From a virus: a stretch of DNA of 33,271 nucleotides. The notes below the pieces were generated by a model, which saw only the letters and a program-made list of their open reading frames with translations, did not search any database and was not told the origin of the DNA. Below, in pieces: positions 15,082 to 22,885 of the stretch; position 1 is the stretch's first letter, and each line of letters opens with the position of its first letter. The stretch covers positions 1 through 33,271 of the IMG/VR virus record IMGVR_UViG_3300032898_000490; one strand, given 5' to 3'. The translations under genes were made by a program, and so were the position numbers.

Positions 15082-15608
15082 GCGCTGGCCCGCTCACGGA
15101 GCCAGGAGAGCCGGGCCGCGACCTCGCGGGCGTCGTGGAGCGCATTGTGCTGGGCGCCGCCGGCAAGTGCCGGGAGCGCCGGGTTCCCGAGCCGCTCGGC
15201 TTCCTGCCGCAGGTCGTTCGTCCACATCGGGATGCCGTCAGGCAGGCTGATCATGGGGCCGAACAGCTGGGCCAGGGCCACGTGGTCGTAGCTCGAGTAC
15301 CACGCCCAGAGCTGGGGGTCAGGCACGCCGAGGATGAAGTCGCGGACCTCGCGGGCGATCTGCGCCCGGGTCTTCACGTGCCTGAAGTCGCGGTGGCCCC
15401 GGTCCCAGAGAAGGGGGGCGCCGCCCCGCAGCGGCAGGGACGGCACGACGTTCGCCCGGAGCCACTGGTGAGCCTCGATCCGGTCCAGGGGCATGTCGAG
15501 GCTGACCGCGTAGTACTCATTCCCGTCCTCGCGGACCATGCCGATCGAGATCAGCTCGATCGTCTTGCCGTCCTCGAGGAACTCCGTGTCATAGGCGATC
15601 GAGGTCAT
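15078..15608 (-). CDS. RNase AS-like DEDDh 3'-5' exonuclease
   Basis: This 176-residue protein has the DEDDh exonuclease pattern. YDTEFLEDGKTIELISIG near residues 6-23 gives the first Asp and Glu; WAWYSSYDHVALAQLFG supplies a further Asp; HNALHDAREVAARL gives the final His and Asp. The opening closely resembles actinobacterial RNase AS (Rv2179c family), which degrades polyA-containing RNA 3' to 5'. The ATG at 15608 was chosen because it overlaps the stop of the preceding gene; the longer open frame upstream is antisense-like. Alternatively it may act on tRNA or DNA ends. It is the best-defined enzyme of the accessory island. Confidence 0.75.
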   Translation of the reverse strand: MTSIAYDTEFLEDGKTIELISIGMVREDGNEYYAVSLDMPLDRIEAHQWLRANVVPSLPLRGGAPLLWDRGHRDFRHVKTRAQIAREVRDFILGVPDPQLWAWYSSYDHVALAQLFGPMISLPDGIPMWTNDLRQEAERLGNPALPALAGGAQHNALHDAREVAARLSWLRERASA

Positions 15609-15997
15609 CAGGTCACCGGGTGGATCGACGTGATCATCGGGGACGGCGGCGCGGTGGCCTGCCGGGCGATCACGGACAGGTCCCCGATGAGCCGGTCGAC
15701 CCGCTGCCGCTCGTCGTCGTAGTCCCGCCGTAGCGCCCGGGTGTCCTCGGTGCCGCTGTAGTGGCGGGTGAGCGCCTCGAGCAGGGCGCGGGCCTCGCCG
15801 TCGGTGATGGTGAACGTCGGCTGCACGTCGGAGCATGGCTCGACGTCGTGCACCTGGCGGATCAGGGTCTCCCCGTCATCGTGGACGGCGAAGTGCAGCA
15901 CCGAGTAGGGGCCGTTGTCCGCATGGCGGTAAGCCAGGGTGACGGTGACTGAGTCCGGGGACCACCCTGACTGGTGAACGTGGGCGGTGACCGTCAC
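15608..15997 (-). CDS. hypothetical protein
   Basis: A 129-residue protein starting with GTG (VTVTAHVHQSGWSPDSVTV). It has a beta-rich first half (VTVTLAYRHADNGPYSVLHF, TFTITDGEARALLEAL) and a helical second half (ALRRDYDDERQRVDRLIGDL). It could be a small dimeric regulator or accessory subunit of the neighbouring exonuclease; there is no direct evidence. Overlapping stops and starts couple it to both neighbours. Confidence 0.55.
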   Translation of the reverse strand: MTVTAHVHQSGWSPDSVTVTLAYRHADNGPYSVLHFAVHDDGETLIRQVHDVEPCSDVQPTFTITDGEARALLEALTRHYSGTEDTRALRRDYDDERQRVDRLIGDLSVIARQATAPPSPMITSIHPVT

Positions 15998-16128
15998 ATC
16001 TGCTCCAGCACCTGCGTGGTGGTCCGGAAGCCGGGCGACTCAGTGCCTTCCTGCCGGTCCACGGACAGCACCTCGTCCTGAGCGATCAGCGTGACGGTCC
16101 TGTGCTCGTGGTCCTTGAACGCGAGCAT
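15994..16128 (-). CDS. short protein, probable second half of a frameshifted gene
   Basis: This 44-residue frame (MLAFKDHEHRTVTLIAQDEV..., ending QVLEQM) is well-formed coding sequence, but its start lies inside the end of the preceding gene in another frame. Joined to that gene at MPY it reads as one natural protein. The TGA overlaps the GTG of the next gene. It is either a coupled small gene or the C-terminal half of a broken or slippage-expressed gene. Confidence 0.5.
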   Translation of the reverse strand: MLAFKDHEHRTVTLIAQDEVLSVDRQEGTESPGFRTTTQVLEQM

Positions 16129-16250
16129 ATGTAAGGCATCGCCTGGTCAGAGGTGGCGTAGGCCGCCCGTACCGTCTTCGTTGGCCGGCTCGGGTCGCGG
16201 TAGGTGACCTTGAAGTCGGCCAGGTCGGCCTCGGTCAGCTCCTTGGGCAT
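16086..16250 (-). CDS. small protein, probable first half of a frameshifted gene
   Basis: ATG at 16250 with a caggag ribosome site gives MPKELTEADLADFKVTYRDP and then 34 further residues. After TSDQAMPY the frame turns into an Arg/Ser/Thr-rich tail (ICSRSRTTSTGPSR) typical of out-of-frame reading. The overlapping frame from MLAFKDHEH continues the protein character. The junction acatatg would restore one frame if two bases (at) were absent. Possible sequencing error, real mutation or programmed slippage. Confidence 0.5.
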   Translation of the reverse strand: MPKELTEADLADFKVTYRDPSRPTKTVRAAYATSDQAMPYICSRSRTTSTGPSR

Positions 16251-16276
16251 GATGGTGCTCCTGATGGTGATGGTGC

Positions 16277-16411
16277 TTATCCGACGATCTTGGGCACCAG
16301 CGCCTCGCAGTCCTCGACGCGAAGCGGGTGCCCGGGCAGGGTGGCCGGCTCCCAGGCAGGCTGAGTCCCGGGGATTTCGTACGGTTCCTCCCCGGGAGGC
16401 TGCTCGCTCAC
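16277..16411 (-). CDS. small acidic hypothetical protein
   Basis: A GTG at 16411 overlapping the upstream TGA gives 44 residues (VSEQPPGEEPYEIPGTQP, ending VEDCEALVPKIVG). Codons have strong G/C third positions and the protein is acidic and Pro-rich, with one cysteine. It is within the tightly coupled run of small genes and too short for family assignment. Confidence 0.5.
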   Translation of the reverse strand: MSEQPPGEEPYEIPGTQPAWEPATLPGHPLRVEDCEALVPKIVG

Positions 16412-16743
16412 TGGCGGATCCGGATCGCCGCAACGTGGAACGTGAACGTGCCCGTGAGAAGCTCGCCGTCCCGTTCGACGGGCTTGCCGTTGGCGTACAG
16501 CCTGTTCCTGTCGGCGTCGACCAGGACCCCGAGCTCTGCGGTCACGATCTCATCTGGCTCGGTGCGGATCGCCAGGCTCGTGAACGGCAGGAGCCGCTCC
16601 TGGCCGTCCGGCATGACCTCGTAGATGGCGATGAGCCTCGTGATGACGAGCCGCGCGCACCGGGGTTCCGAAGGTGCCGGGGGCCATTCGATGATGATCT
16701 GCCCGCTTGGCTGGCCCGGCTCCGTGGTGGCGTCCTCGCTCAT
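16408..16743 (-). CDS. hypothetical protein
   Basis: This 111-residue beta-rich protein (MSEDATTEPGQPSGQIIIEW...) has strands CARLVITRLIAIYEVMPDG, TSLAIRTEPDEIVTAELG and LLTGTFTFHVAAIRIRQ. There is a short acidic N-terminal tail. It has no catalytic motif. Start and stop overlap both neighbours by 4 nt. Possibly a small structural or inhibitor protein; unknown. Confidence 0.55.
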   Translation of the reverse strand: MSEDATTEPGQPSGQIIIEWPPAPSEPRCARLVITRLIAIYEVMPDGQERLLPFTSLAIRTEPDEIVTAELGVLVDADRNRLYANGKPVERDGELLTGTFTFHVAAIRIRQ

Positions 16744-17045
16744 CGCCCGTGCCTCTTCCAGTCCGGGATGAACGCCTCAGCGATCGGATGCGTGCCGTCT
16801 TGCGGGACTGGCGTGCAGCAGTGCGGGCAGGGAATCCCGATGCCGCAGTCCCGGCCAGAGTGCCCCTGGACGGCCACGCCAAGCGGGAAGTCCGGATGGG
16901 CCTCGCACACCGTGCCGTCATCGAGGCAGTGCGGGCAGCGGTACAGGGCGAGCATCTCGGCAGTGCAGTCCGCGCAGATCGCCGGGCCACCGCACCTGGC
17001 CACAGCGCCGCCTGGGGCCGGCCGGACGTGCCCGTGGCCGCTCAA
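16740..17045 (-). CDS. Cys/His-rich zinc-ribbon-like protein
   Basis: This 101-residue protein has ten cysteines. They form pairs ICADC, YRCPHCLDDGTVC and IPCPHCC, with several histidines. The pattern suggests two zinc ribbons like those of small nucleic-acid-binding or chaperone-like proteins. It overlaps both neighbours by 4 nt. Function not recognised. Confidence 0.6.
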   Translation of the reverse strand: MSGHGHVRPAPGGAVARCGGPAICADCTAEMLALYRCPHCLDDGTVCEAHPDFPLGVAVQGHSGRDCGIGIPCPHCCTPVPQDGTHPIAEAFIPDWKRHGR

Positions 17046-17257
17046 GTGTCCATCTCGTCAGCGTCGCCGCCTGGCCCGAACGGCGAGTAGGCCAGCGTCC
17101 GCGCTCCCCACTGGTGGTCGCCGACTGGAAGGACGTAGCCGTTGCGGGTCATCACCGCGCCGTGCTTCAGCCTCACGGTGATCCCCGCCTGCTCGCAGGC
17201 GTTCAGGGCGCCGGCGACAGCACCGAGCAGGTCAGAGGGGTCAGGCTGCCCGGTCAC
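17042..17257 (-). CDS. small hypothetical protein
   Basis: GTG at 17257, overlapping the stop of the HAD-like gene, gives 71 residues (VTGQPDPSDLLGAVAGALN..., ending GGDADEMDT). It has a helix followed by strands (ITVRLKHGAVMTRNGYVLPVG, WGARTLAYSPF). The ATGs further upstream lie inside the HAD gene and are not used. No family was recognised. Confidence 0.5.
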   Translation of the reverse strand: MTGQPDPSDLLGAVAGALNACEQAGITVRLKHGAVMTRNGYVLPVGDHQWGARTLAYSPFGPGGDADEMDT

Positions 17258-17664
17258 GCGGCCCCCAGGCTGTCGAGCCACGCCGATACCTGCTGGCAGT
17301 GGGCCAGTTGCAGCCCTTCGCCAGGGTGGACCTCAACCTGCAGCGTCGGCTCTCGCCTCGCCGCCGCCCACGCGCAGGCCTCCGGGGCGAACCAGTCGTC
17401 AATCCACGCCAGCGGCCTTATGCCGCACCACTCCCGGACGCCCGGCAGCTTCACCAGGCAGGGAAACTCGATCACCGCAAGCTCCGGCAGGCCGATGCGC
17501 GGTCCGATGTGCCAGTTCGCCGACTCGCCCCAGCCTGACGACGCCCACACGAGCTCGGCCCGGCCGGCGAGGGACAGGAGCCACTGCCCGTAGTCCGGCT
17601 TCAGCCACGGGAACAGCACGCCGTCCACGTCAAGGGCGATGACTGGGCGCCTGTCAGGCTGCAC
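17254..17664 (-). CDS. small HAD-like hydrolase
   Basis: This 136-residue protein has HAD motif I (VIALDVDGVLFPW), a Ser/Gly segment VWASSGWGESAN in the place of motif II, and an acidic motif IV, LAWIDDWFAPEA. It is shorter than typical HADs and lacks a clear motif III Lys and cap. Such minimal HAD proteins are common in actinobacterial mobile elements. The GTG at 17664 overlaps the portal stop by 11 nt, so it is probably translated by coupling to portal. A second HAD-like gene lies at the far end of the island. Confidence 0.65.
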   Translation of the reverse strand: MQPDRRPVIALDVDGVLFPWLKPDYGQWLLSLAGRAELVWASSGWGESANWHIGPRIGLPELAVIEFPCLVKLPGVREWCGIRPLAWIDDWFAPEACAWAAARREPTLQVEVHPGEGLQLAHCQQVSAWLDSLGAA

Positions 17665-20596
17665 GCTCGCCCTTGCCCTGCGACATGGCCATGACCTGCC
17701 ACGGCCCCTTCCCGGCGCTCACCTTGCCGGCGAACGCCCAGATCGAGTCCATGCCCTCGGCCTCTGCGGCGAGGAACCGGTGGTGGCCGTCGGCGATCAG
17801 CCACTTCTTGCCGTCCGGCGTCCTCACCAGCACGACGGGCTTGGGCTGCTCACCGGCGGCGAGCTTCTTGCGGAGCTTCTTCCTGGCCTTGGCGACACGG
17901 CCTGGCTGATGCCATGCCTGCCACTCGCCGCGGTCGGAGGTGTCAACCTGGTCCAGCGGGACCCGCTTCGGCCCGGACCACGAGACGTCGTCCTTGACCC
18001 AGGCGATCGCCGACGGCGGGAAGTCCCCGGCCAGCTGAGCGTAGACGCGATCGGCGGTGCCGGCGGTGGCCTCGGTGACGGGCAGCACGGCGAGGGCCTC
18101 GCGGACCCGCCGCCTGTACTCGATCATGCCTGCGGCGACCGCCTCGGCAGGCATCGGCGGCGTCTCGCCTTCTGGGGCACCCGCAGGCTCTTGCCCTGGC
18201 TGCATCGGCTCCCCGCCGGGCGTTTCCTCCCCGGCCGCGACCGCCGGGGCACCCTTCGCGGCGATCGACGCCTCCGACATGCGGGCCATATCCGCCCACA
18301 AGACGAGGTTCTGGCGGTCGACCAGGACAGGGTCGTCACCGCCGTCAGTCGGCGGCTCGCCGATCTCAGCACGGTATTTGTTGAGGGTGTTGCCAGTGAA
18401 GTACACGGTGCCGTCACGGCGGGCCATCCAGCTCTGGTTGCCTGTGCGAGGGCACCAGACGGTGCCCTCGTACACGACGCGCTCCGCCACGGCGTCCGGC
18501 GAGCCTTGCGTGATTGCCTGAAGCGGCCTTACCCCGGTCCGCTTGCTGACGTTGACCTTCCACATCCGGTAATGCGGCCGCTCGCTCTTCCAGAACTGGT
18601 AGATCGTCGCGGCGCGGCCAGCGAGGACGCAGGCTAGCTGGAACTGCTCCGCAGCGCGGCGGCGCTTCTGGGTGAGCGTCCGCTGGCCACCCTGCGAAAT
18701 GTTCCCGTCAGCCATGATCGAGACGTCTATGAACAGGTCAAGCTGCTCCTGGGTGAGCGCCATCAGGAACTCGTTCGTAACCACGTGATCGTGGACGACA
18801 TCCCTGAACATCTGCCCGTGCGAGGCGGCAATTCGGAAGTTGCGCGTCCCGTCCGCGCGGGGCTTCGGCTCTGTCCAGGCGCCGGGGTCGCTCTTCCGGT
18901 GGTACCTGGAGCGCTTGTAAGGCGGCCCGAAGAGCTTCTCCAGCGCATACCGGATGCGCGCGATCCCCTCCAGGTTCTTCTGGGTTATCCGGACGAACGT
19001 CTGGCCCTTTTCCGCGTGGCCCTCGGTCCAGAACCAGGCGACTAGCTCCACGAAGGCGTCATCGTAGACGGCCTCAACAGGCAATGTTGCGTTTGGTGCG
19101 GCGGTCAGGACGCGGTCCCAGATCGTCATCGTCTCGCTGGTCACCCAGCGCCGCTTCCACTCCCTGACCTTGCTGCCGGCGGTGTAGTTCTCGACCGGCC
19201 ACCTGTGGTCAACGGTGGTGAGAGACGAGTGCGCCCGCGACCGCAGCCGCATCATCTCCCGAGGTGCGGGCGGGAAGACGCAGACTTCCTCGCACTCCTG
19301 CCATTCCGCGTTGCCGGTCTCGTGGTTAAGGGTCAGGACCATATCGCCAGCATGGAGCGCGTCGTAGGCCTTCCAGCCGTCGCGGGTGAGGATCTCGGTT
19401 TCCTCGTCCGCGCACCAGGCGCCATTCCTCAGCCTCTGGTCACGAATACCCTCGATGACACTGCTGGCCCGGTAGTCCACATCACGGAACTTAGCATGCC
19501 AGCCGTCAATTCCGAAGCCATTGTTGGTAATTGAGAAATTGAACGCCTCAAGCACCAGCTCCGCAATTGGCTGGCACGTGTCGATTTCGTACGTGCGGTT
19601 CTGCTCTTCCCCGGTGCCGCCGCCGAGATTGCCGGACTCTATTACGCCCGCCTTTGACGGGGGGACGCCGAACGAGCTGAGTATCTCGTCGCGGGCCTGG
19701 TCCTTGAAGGCCAGGACGTCGGTGACCTTGCCGGACTGCAGCTCGGTGAGCTTGCCGCCGTTCTTGGTGGTGATCGGCGCGCCGATGTTCCTCGGCCCGA
19801 CCTGCGTGACCATGTACCGGTCGCGCCACCGCTTGACCTCGCTGTCAGAGTAGGAGGCTGGCAGGTCGGCGTGGACCGCCGGGGGCAGTCCCTTCCTGAA
19901 CATCTCCTTGCCAGTCGCCGCGGCGTGCAGCCACGCCGTGATGGGCAGCAGGGCCGCCTGCATCGGGGGAATCCCGAACACCGACGACCGGGGGGCGTCC
20001 AAGCTGACGTGGATGACCTCGCGCGGCTCGAATGTCGCGCGCTGCCCGTAGTCGGTCACCTGGACGTAGGAGGTGACGTCGCCGTGCTCATCAGCGACAG
20101 GGGTAGTGGTGGCGCTGTCCAGGTTGTAGATGGCGACCGGCTGGCTGCCCCACCAGACAACCTCAAGGAACGCGTCACCGAAGACGAGCAGGTCAACGAT
20201 GAACGCGCGCAACAGCTGCCGGATGTTCTGCCGCGGGTTGGTGTAGGCGATCAGCCGCTCGAGCGCCAGCACCTCGGGCGGCTTTTCCGGCTGCTCCTGG
20301 CCCTCGCCGTTGTCGGTGTCCCAGTCCATGACGAGGCCGCCCGCGGTGATGGTCCGGGCTATGGCGTTAACGCAGGCCCAGGCCCAGGGGCAGGCAATAT
20401 AAGCCTCGTACAGTTCCGTCAGGGCAGAGCGGCGGTCGGTCTGGGTGCTCGCCCCGACGCCCGCGGTGTACTCGTCGATCCCGCCTGGCGGGATGCCGCC
20501 CGCGTACCCGCTGCGGCGCACCGCGGATGCAGGGATGGCCCGCTCGGGGGCGGCCTCGGTGACGTCCTGGCGGCGGAACCGGTTCCAGAAGGCCAA
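17654..20596 (-). CDS. portal protein with intein and ParB-like C-terminal domain
   Basis: The 980-residue precursor begins with a portal-type N-terminus (LTELYEAYIACPWAWACVNA) and passes through the core, with LVFGDAFLEVVW, REVIHVSLDAPRSSVFGIPP and ILSSFGVPPSKAGVIE. Its conserved C-terminal motif GAW/TLNKYRAEIGEPP is interrupted between Trp394 and Thr737 by an intein. After the extein a Pro/Glu linker leads to about 115 residues like ParB/sulfiredoxin domains: RVPLDQV, PKPVVLVRTPDGKKWLIADG and HHRFLAAEAEG (DGHHR motif). The start is TTG at 20596 with an aggagg site. The portal is the dodecameric gate through which terminase pumps DNA. The extra domain could bind or cut nucleic acid; its role is inference. 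Confidence 0.9.
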   Translation of the reverse strand: MAFWNRFRRQDVTEAAPERAIPASAVRRSGYAGGIPPGGIDEYTAGVGASTQTDRRSALTELYEAYIACPWAWACVNAIARTITAGGLVMDWDTDNGEGQEQPEKPPEVLALERLIAYTNPRQNIRQLLRAFIVDLLVFGDAFLEVVWWGSQPVAIYNLDSATTTPVADEHGDVTSYVQVTDYGQRATFEPREVIHVSLDAPRSSVFGIPPMQAALLPITAWLHAAATGKEMFRKGLPPAVHADLPASYSDSEVKRWRDRYMVTQVGPRNIGAPITTKNGGKLTELQSGKVTDVLAFKDQARDEILSSFGVPPSKAGVIESGNLGGGTGEEQNRTYEIDTCQPIAELVLEAFNFSITNNGFGIDGWHAKFRDVDYRASSVIEGIRDQRLRNGAWCADEETEILTRDGWKAYDALHAGDMVLTLNHETGNAEWQECEEVCVFPPAPREMMRLRSRAHSSLTTVDHRWPVENYTAGSKVREWKRRWVTSETMTIWDRVLTAAPNATLPVEAVYDDAFVELVAWFWTEGHAEKGQTFVRITQKNLEGIARIRYALEKLFGPPYKRSRYHRKSDPGAWTEPKPRADGTRNFRIAASHGQMFRDVVHDHVVTNEFLMALTQEQLDLFIDVSIMADGNISQGGQRTLTQKRRRAAEQFQLACVLAGRAATIYQFWKSERPHYRMWKVNVSKRTGVRPLQAITQGSPDAVAERVVYEGTVWCPRTGNQSWMARRDGTVYFTGNTLNKYRAEIGEPPTDGGDDPVLVDRQNLVLWADMARMSEASIAAKGAPAVAAGEETPGGEPMQPGQEPAGAPEGETPPMPAEAVAAGMIEYRRRVREALAVLPVTEATAGTADRVYAQLAGDFPPSAIAWVKDDVSWSGPKRVPLDQVDTSDRGEWQAWHQPGRVAKARKKLRKKLAAGEQPKPVVLVRTPDGKKWLIADGHHRFLAAEAEGMDSIWAFAGKVSAGKGPWQVMAMSQGKGERAA
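18389..19414 (-). other. intein with LAGLIDADG endonuclease in portal
   Basis: Residues 395-736 of the portal precursor. Cys395 starts block A (CADEETEILTRDGW), and TVDHRW (461-466) forms block B with its T-x-x-H. LAGLIDADG-like motifs LVAWFWTEGH (518) and LFIDVSIMADGN (621) mark a homing endonuclease. Block F is TVWCPRTGN (712-720), and the C-terminus is VYFTGN followed by Thr737. The penultimate residue is Gly, not His. W466 (B:12), C715 (F:4) and T734 (G:5) match the WCT triad of class 3 inteins, although a Cys is also present at position 1. The flanking extein joins to a conserved portal motif. Confidence 0.85.
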
Positions 20597-20622
20597 CGGA
20601 CGCGCCTCCTAGCCGTCTAGCC

Positions 20623-22269
20623 TCACGCCCACGGCGCCCGCTGCACTATCCCGCGCGGGGCATCATCGTCATCAGCGAACGGGGCGCGCTCCGGGGCGCC
20701 CGCGTCAGGCGCACGGGCGAACGCGCCATGCTGCTCGAGCGGCGTCACGCCGAGGCCATCGGCCGCGCCAGGGGCATCGGGGAGCACGAACTGGGGGCCG
20801 GTGCCGATGTTGACGAGCCAGTACCGGAGGCAGTCTGCGAGGTGATCGGGGGCGTCGGTGTCGGCGTCCTCAGGGTCGCCCTTCTTCGCATGCGGGAGGT
20901 TCTCCAGCTCCCACCACAGCTTCGGGCAGGTGCGGAAGATGTGGATCTTGGGGCAGGTCTTCCAGCCTTGCGCCCGGTGGATCGGGCATGCGGGCGCCTC
21001 GGCGAGGTAGGTATGGATCCGCTGCCATCCGGCGACCCGCGAGTGAGGCCCCTTGCCCGCTGGCGTCAGGGGAACGCCGTTGTCCGAGTAGACGTCGGCG
21101 ATTGCCTTGACGTCGCCGCCCCGGGATGCCCACATGGCATCATCGGCCAGCCGGAGGCTGACGTGCTCGCCGTCGGCCTCCGCAGCGAGGATCCGGCGGG
21201 CCTGCTCGGCCTCGCCGACCTGCGTCTCGTAGATCTCCCGGTAAACCCAGGCGCGGCCATCCTCATCAACGCAGCCCCAGAGGGTCCCCCAGGGCTTCGC
21301 GTAGCCCCAGTCCGTCGAGGTGTACCGCCGCCATGAGGCGGGAAGCTCGAAGGGGTCGATGACGTGCCGGTCCCAGCGGAGGGCCGGGAACATCTGCCCG
21401 GCGAACTGGCTCCAGTCGCCGTCCCGCATCGCCGCGCGCCGGGCCTGGTCAGGGATCGCGTCCAGGCGGCGGAAGTAAGCCGCGTCAAGGAACGGGTTAT
21501 CCGTCGCCTTCGCAGGGATGAACCGGCGGGTCAGCCCGTGATCATCGGTGAGGACGACCTTGCCGTGCTCGGTCGGATCTATGTAGCGGGCCTTGACCTC
21601 GCCATGCGAGGGGCCGCCCGGGTTTGACGTCGACCGGATGCCCAGCACCGGGACGCCCTGCGCCGACCGCAGCCGCTCCAGGGCGATCGCGTCGGTCACC
21701 CCGGGGCTGAGGAGCGTCCTTTCATCGACCAGCAGGAGCTGGTAGGCACCACCCTGCCGCTTTGACGCGTCCTCGAGGCTGTCCATGTACCGGAGGCGGA
21801 TCACTGACCGGTTCGGGAACGTCAGTTCCTTCTCCGTCTTGTTCCACCGGCCGCCGAGGGCCGCGGCCCACGAGATCCGCTGGAACTCGGGATAGACCGA
21901 CTCCGCCAGCTCGTCATAGGTGCGGCGCAGGATCAGCACCCGGATCCCCGGGTGCCTGGAACAGGCCCGGACGGCCTCCATGACGATCGCGCAGGTCTTC
22001 CCGCCCCCGGCCGCTCCGCCGTACAGGACATCGTCCTCGGTCGCTGAGTGGAATAGCTCCTGCGGGCACTGGCCGCACGGCTCCGGCAGCAGTCCGGCGA
22101 CCGCCTCAGTTACCTGCGGGTCGTACAGGCTGTCGACGCCCAGCCGTGCCGCGGCCTCCTTGCGGATCCTGTGCCGCGGCAGGCAGATCGGCTCGTAGCC
22201 CAGGACGTCGAACGCGTCGTCAGGCGGGTCAAGCTGATCGGCCAGCGCCGCGGCGTACGCGTCCGCCAC
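20623..22269 (-). CDS. terL: terminase large subunit
   Basis: This 548-residue protein has an N-terminal ATPase with Walker A GGAAGGGKT (near 84-92), arginine-containing RVLILRRTYDEL, and Walker B LLLVDE. The C-terminal nuclease domain has YTSTDWGYAKPWG, LRLADDAMWASRGGD and DAPDHLADCLRYWL, the acidic residues of the RNase H-like fold. It would cut concatemeric DNA and drive it through the portal. The GTG at 22269 has a gcggagg ribosome site. It follows terS by 17 nt and precedes portal, the classical order. The C-terminal tail is acidic. Confidence 0.92.
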   Translation of the reverse strand: MADAYAAALADQLDPPDDAFDVLGYEPICLPRHRIRKEAAARLGVDSLYDPQVTEAVAGLLPEPCGQCPQELFHSATEDDVLYGGAAGGGKTCAIVMEAVRACSRHPGIRVLILRRTYDELAESVYPEFQRISWAAALGGRWNKTEKELTFPNRSVIRLRYMDSLEDASKRQGGAYQLLLVDERTLLSPGVTDAIALERLRSAQGVPVLGIRSTSNPGGPSHGEVKARYIDPTEHGKVVLTDDHGLTRRFIPAKATDNPFLDAAYFRRLDAIPDQARRAAMRDGDWSQFAGQMFPALRWDRHVIDPFELPASWRRYTSTDWGYAKPWGTLWGCVDEDGRAWVYREIYETQVGEAEQARRILAAEADGEHVSLRLADDAMWASRGGDVKAIADVYSDNGVPLTPAGKGPHSRVAGWQRIHTYLAEAPACPIHRAQGWKTCPKIHIFRTCPKLWWELENLPHAKKGDPEDADTDAPDHLADCLRYWLVNIGTGPQFVLPDAPGAADGLGVTPLEQHGAFARAPDAGAPERAPFADDDDAPRGIVQRAPWA

Positions 22270-22286
22270 CGAGCCTCCGCAGTGCT

Positions 22287-22871
22287 CTAGGCCACAGATA
22301 CGGCGCGCAGGTGCCGGGCCACCAGGACCCTAGCCTGCCGCTGCTGCTCCCCGCTCATCCCCAGCTCTCCCATCGCCGCGGCAAGCGCGTCCATTGTCAT
22401 CTCTGCCTGCCGCTCGGTCACCCGGGCCAGGCGCTCCTCGATGTTCAGCTTCGCGATGTCGACTAGCAGGCGCCCGGCCCGGTCCATCGCCCGCTCGAGG
22501 ACGGCGACCTCCGACCGGAGCTGCTCCCCCCCGCCTTCAGACTCATAGCGCAGCGACCGGAGGTTGTTGACCATCTCCCCGATGGTCTCCTCCAGCGCCA
22601 GTGCACGGCCCGCGAGCCGCTGGAGCGCGTCAAGGTGGTTCGTCACCGCAGGCGCATCGTGCTTGTAGAGGAGCTGCCGCGCCTGCTCGTTGATCCCGGC
22701 GGTCACTGACGACGGAGCACAGCCGCCATGGAGCTTGCACCTGCCGCTACCTGGATGCGGCGTGCCCCAGCCGGCCGGCCGCGTGCACGTGCCGTCTCGC
22801 TTCCTGAGCTTCCCGCCGCAGTAGCTCTTGCCGTCACCTGTCACGGATGGGCGCCGATCAGCAGCTGTCAT
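22287..22871 (-). CDS. terS: terminase small subunit-like protein
   Basis: This 194-residue protein starts MTAADRRPSVTGDGKSYCGG. The N-terminal Cys/His motif (CGGKLRKRDGTCTRPAGWGTPHPG, then CKLHGG) is the signature of many actinophage small terminases. The rest is helical (DAPAVTNHLDALQRLAGRALAL to ERLARVTERQAEMTMDAL), forming the oligomer core. It would bind the packaging site and feed DNA to TerL. The ATG at 22871 is chosen; the open frame upstream of it is antisense-like and overlaps the HTH gene. Confidence 0.8.
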   Translation of the reverse strand: MTAADRRPSVTGDGKSYCGGKLRKRDGTCTRPAGWGTPHPGSGRCKLHGGCAPSSVTAGINEQARQLLYKHDAPAVTNHLDALQRLAGRALALEETIGEMVNNLRSLRYESEGGGEQLRSEVAVLERAMDRAGRLLVDIAKLNIEERLARVTERQAEMTMDALAAAMGELGMSGEQQRQARVLVARHLRAVSVA

Positions 22872-22885
22872 GGATGGCTGTCCGT

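Noticed and set aside
1578-22871. A decayed prophage or a gene transfer agent
   Set aside because: All recognised head frames are intact and coupled, and an intein with intact motifs persists, arguing against decay. GTA clusters normally keep tail genes, which are missing here.
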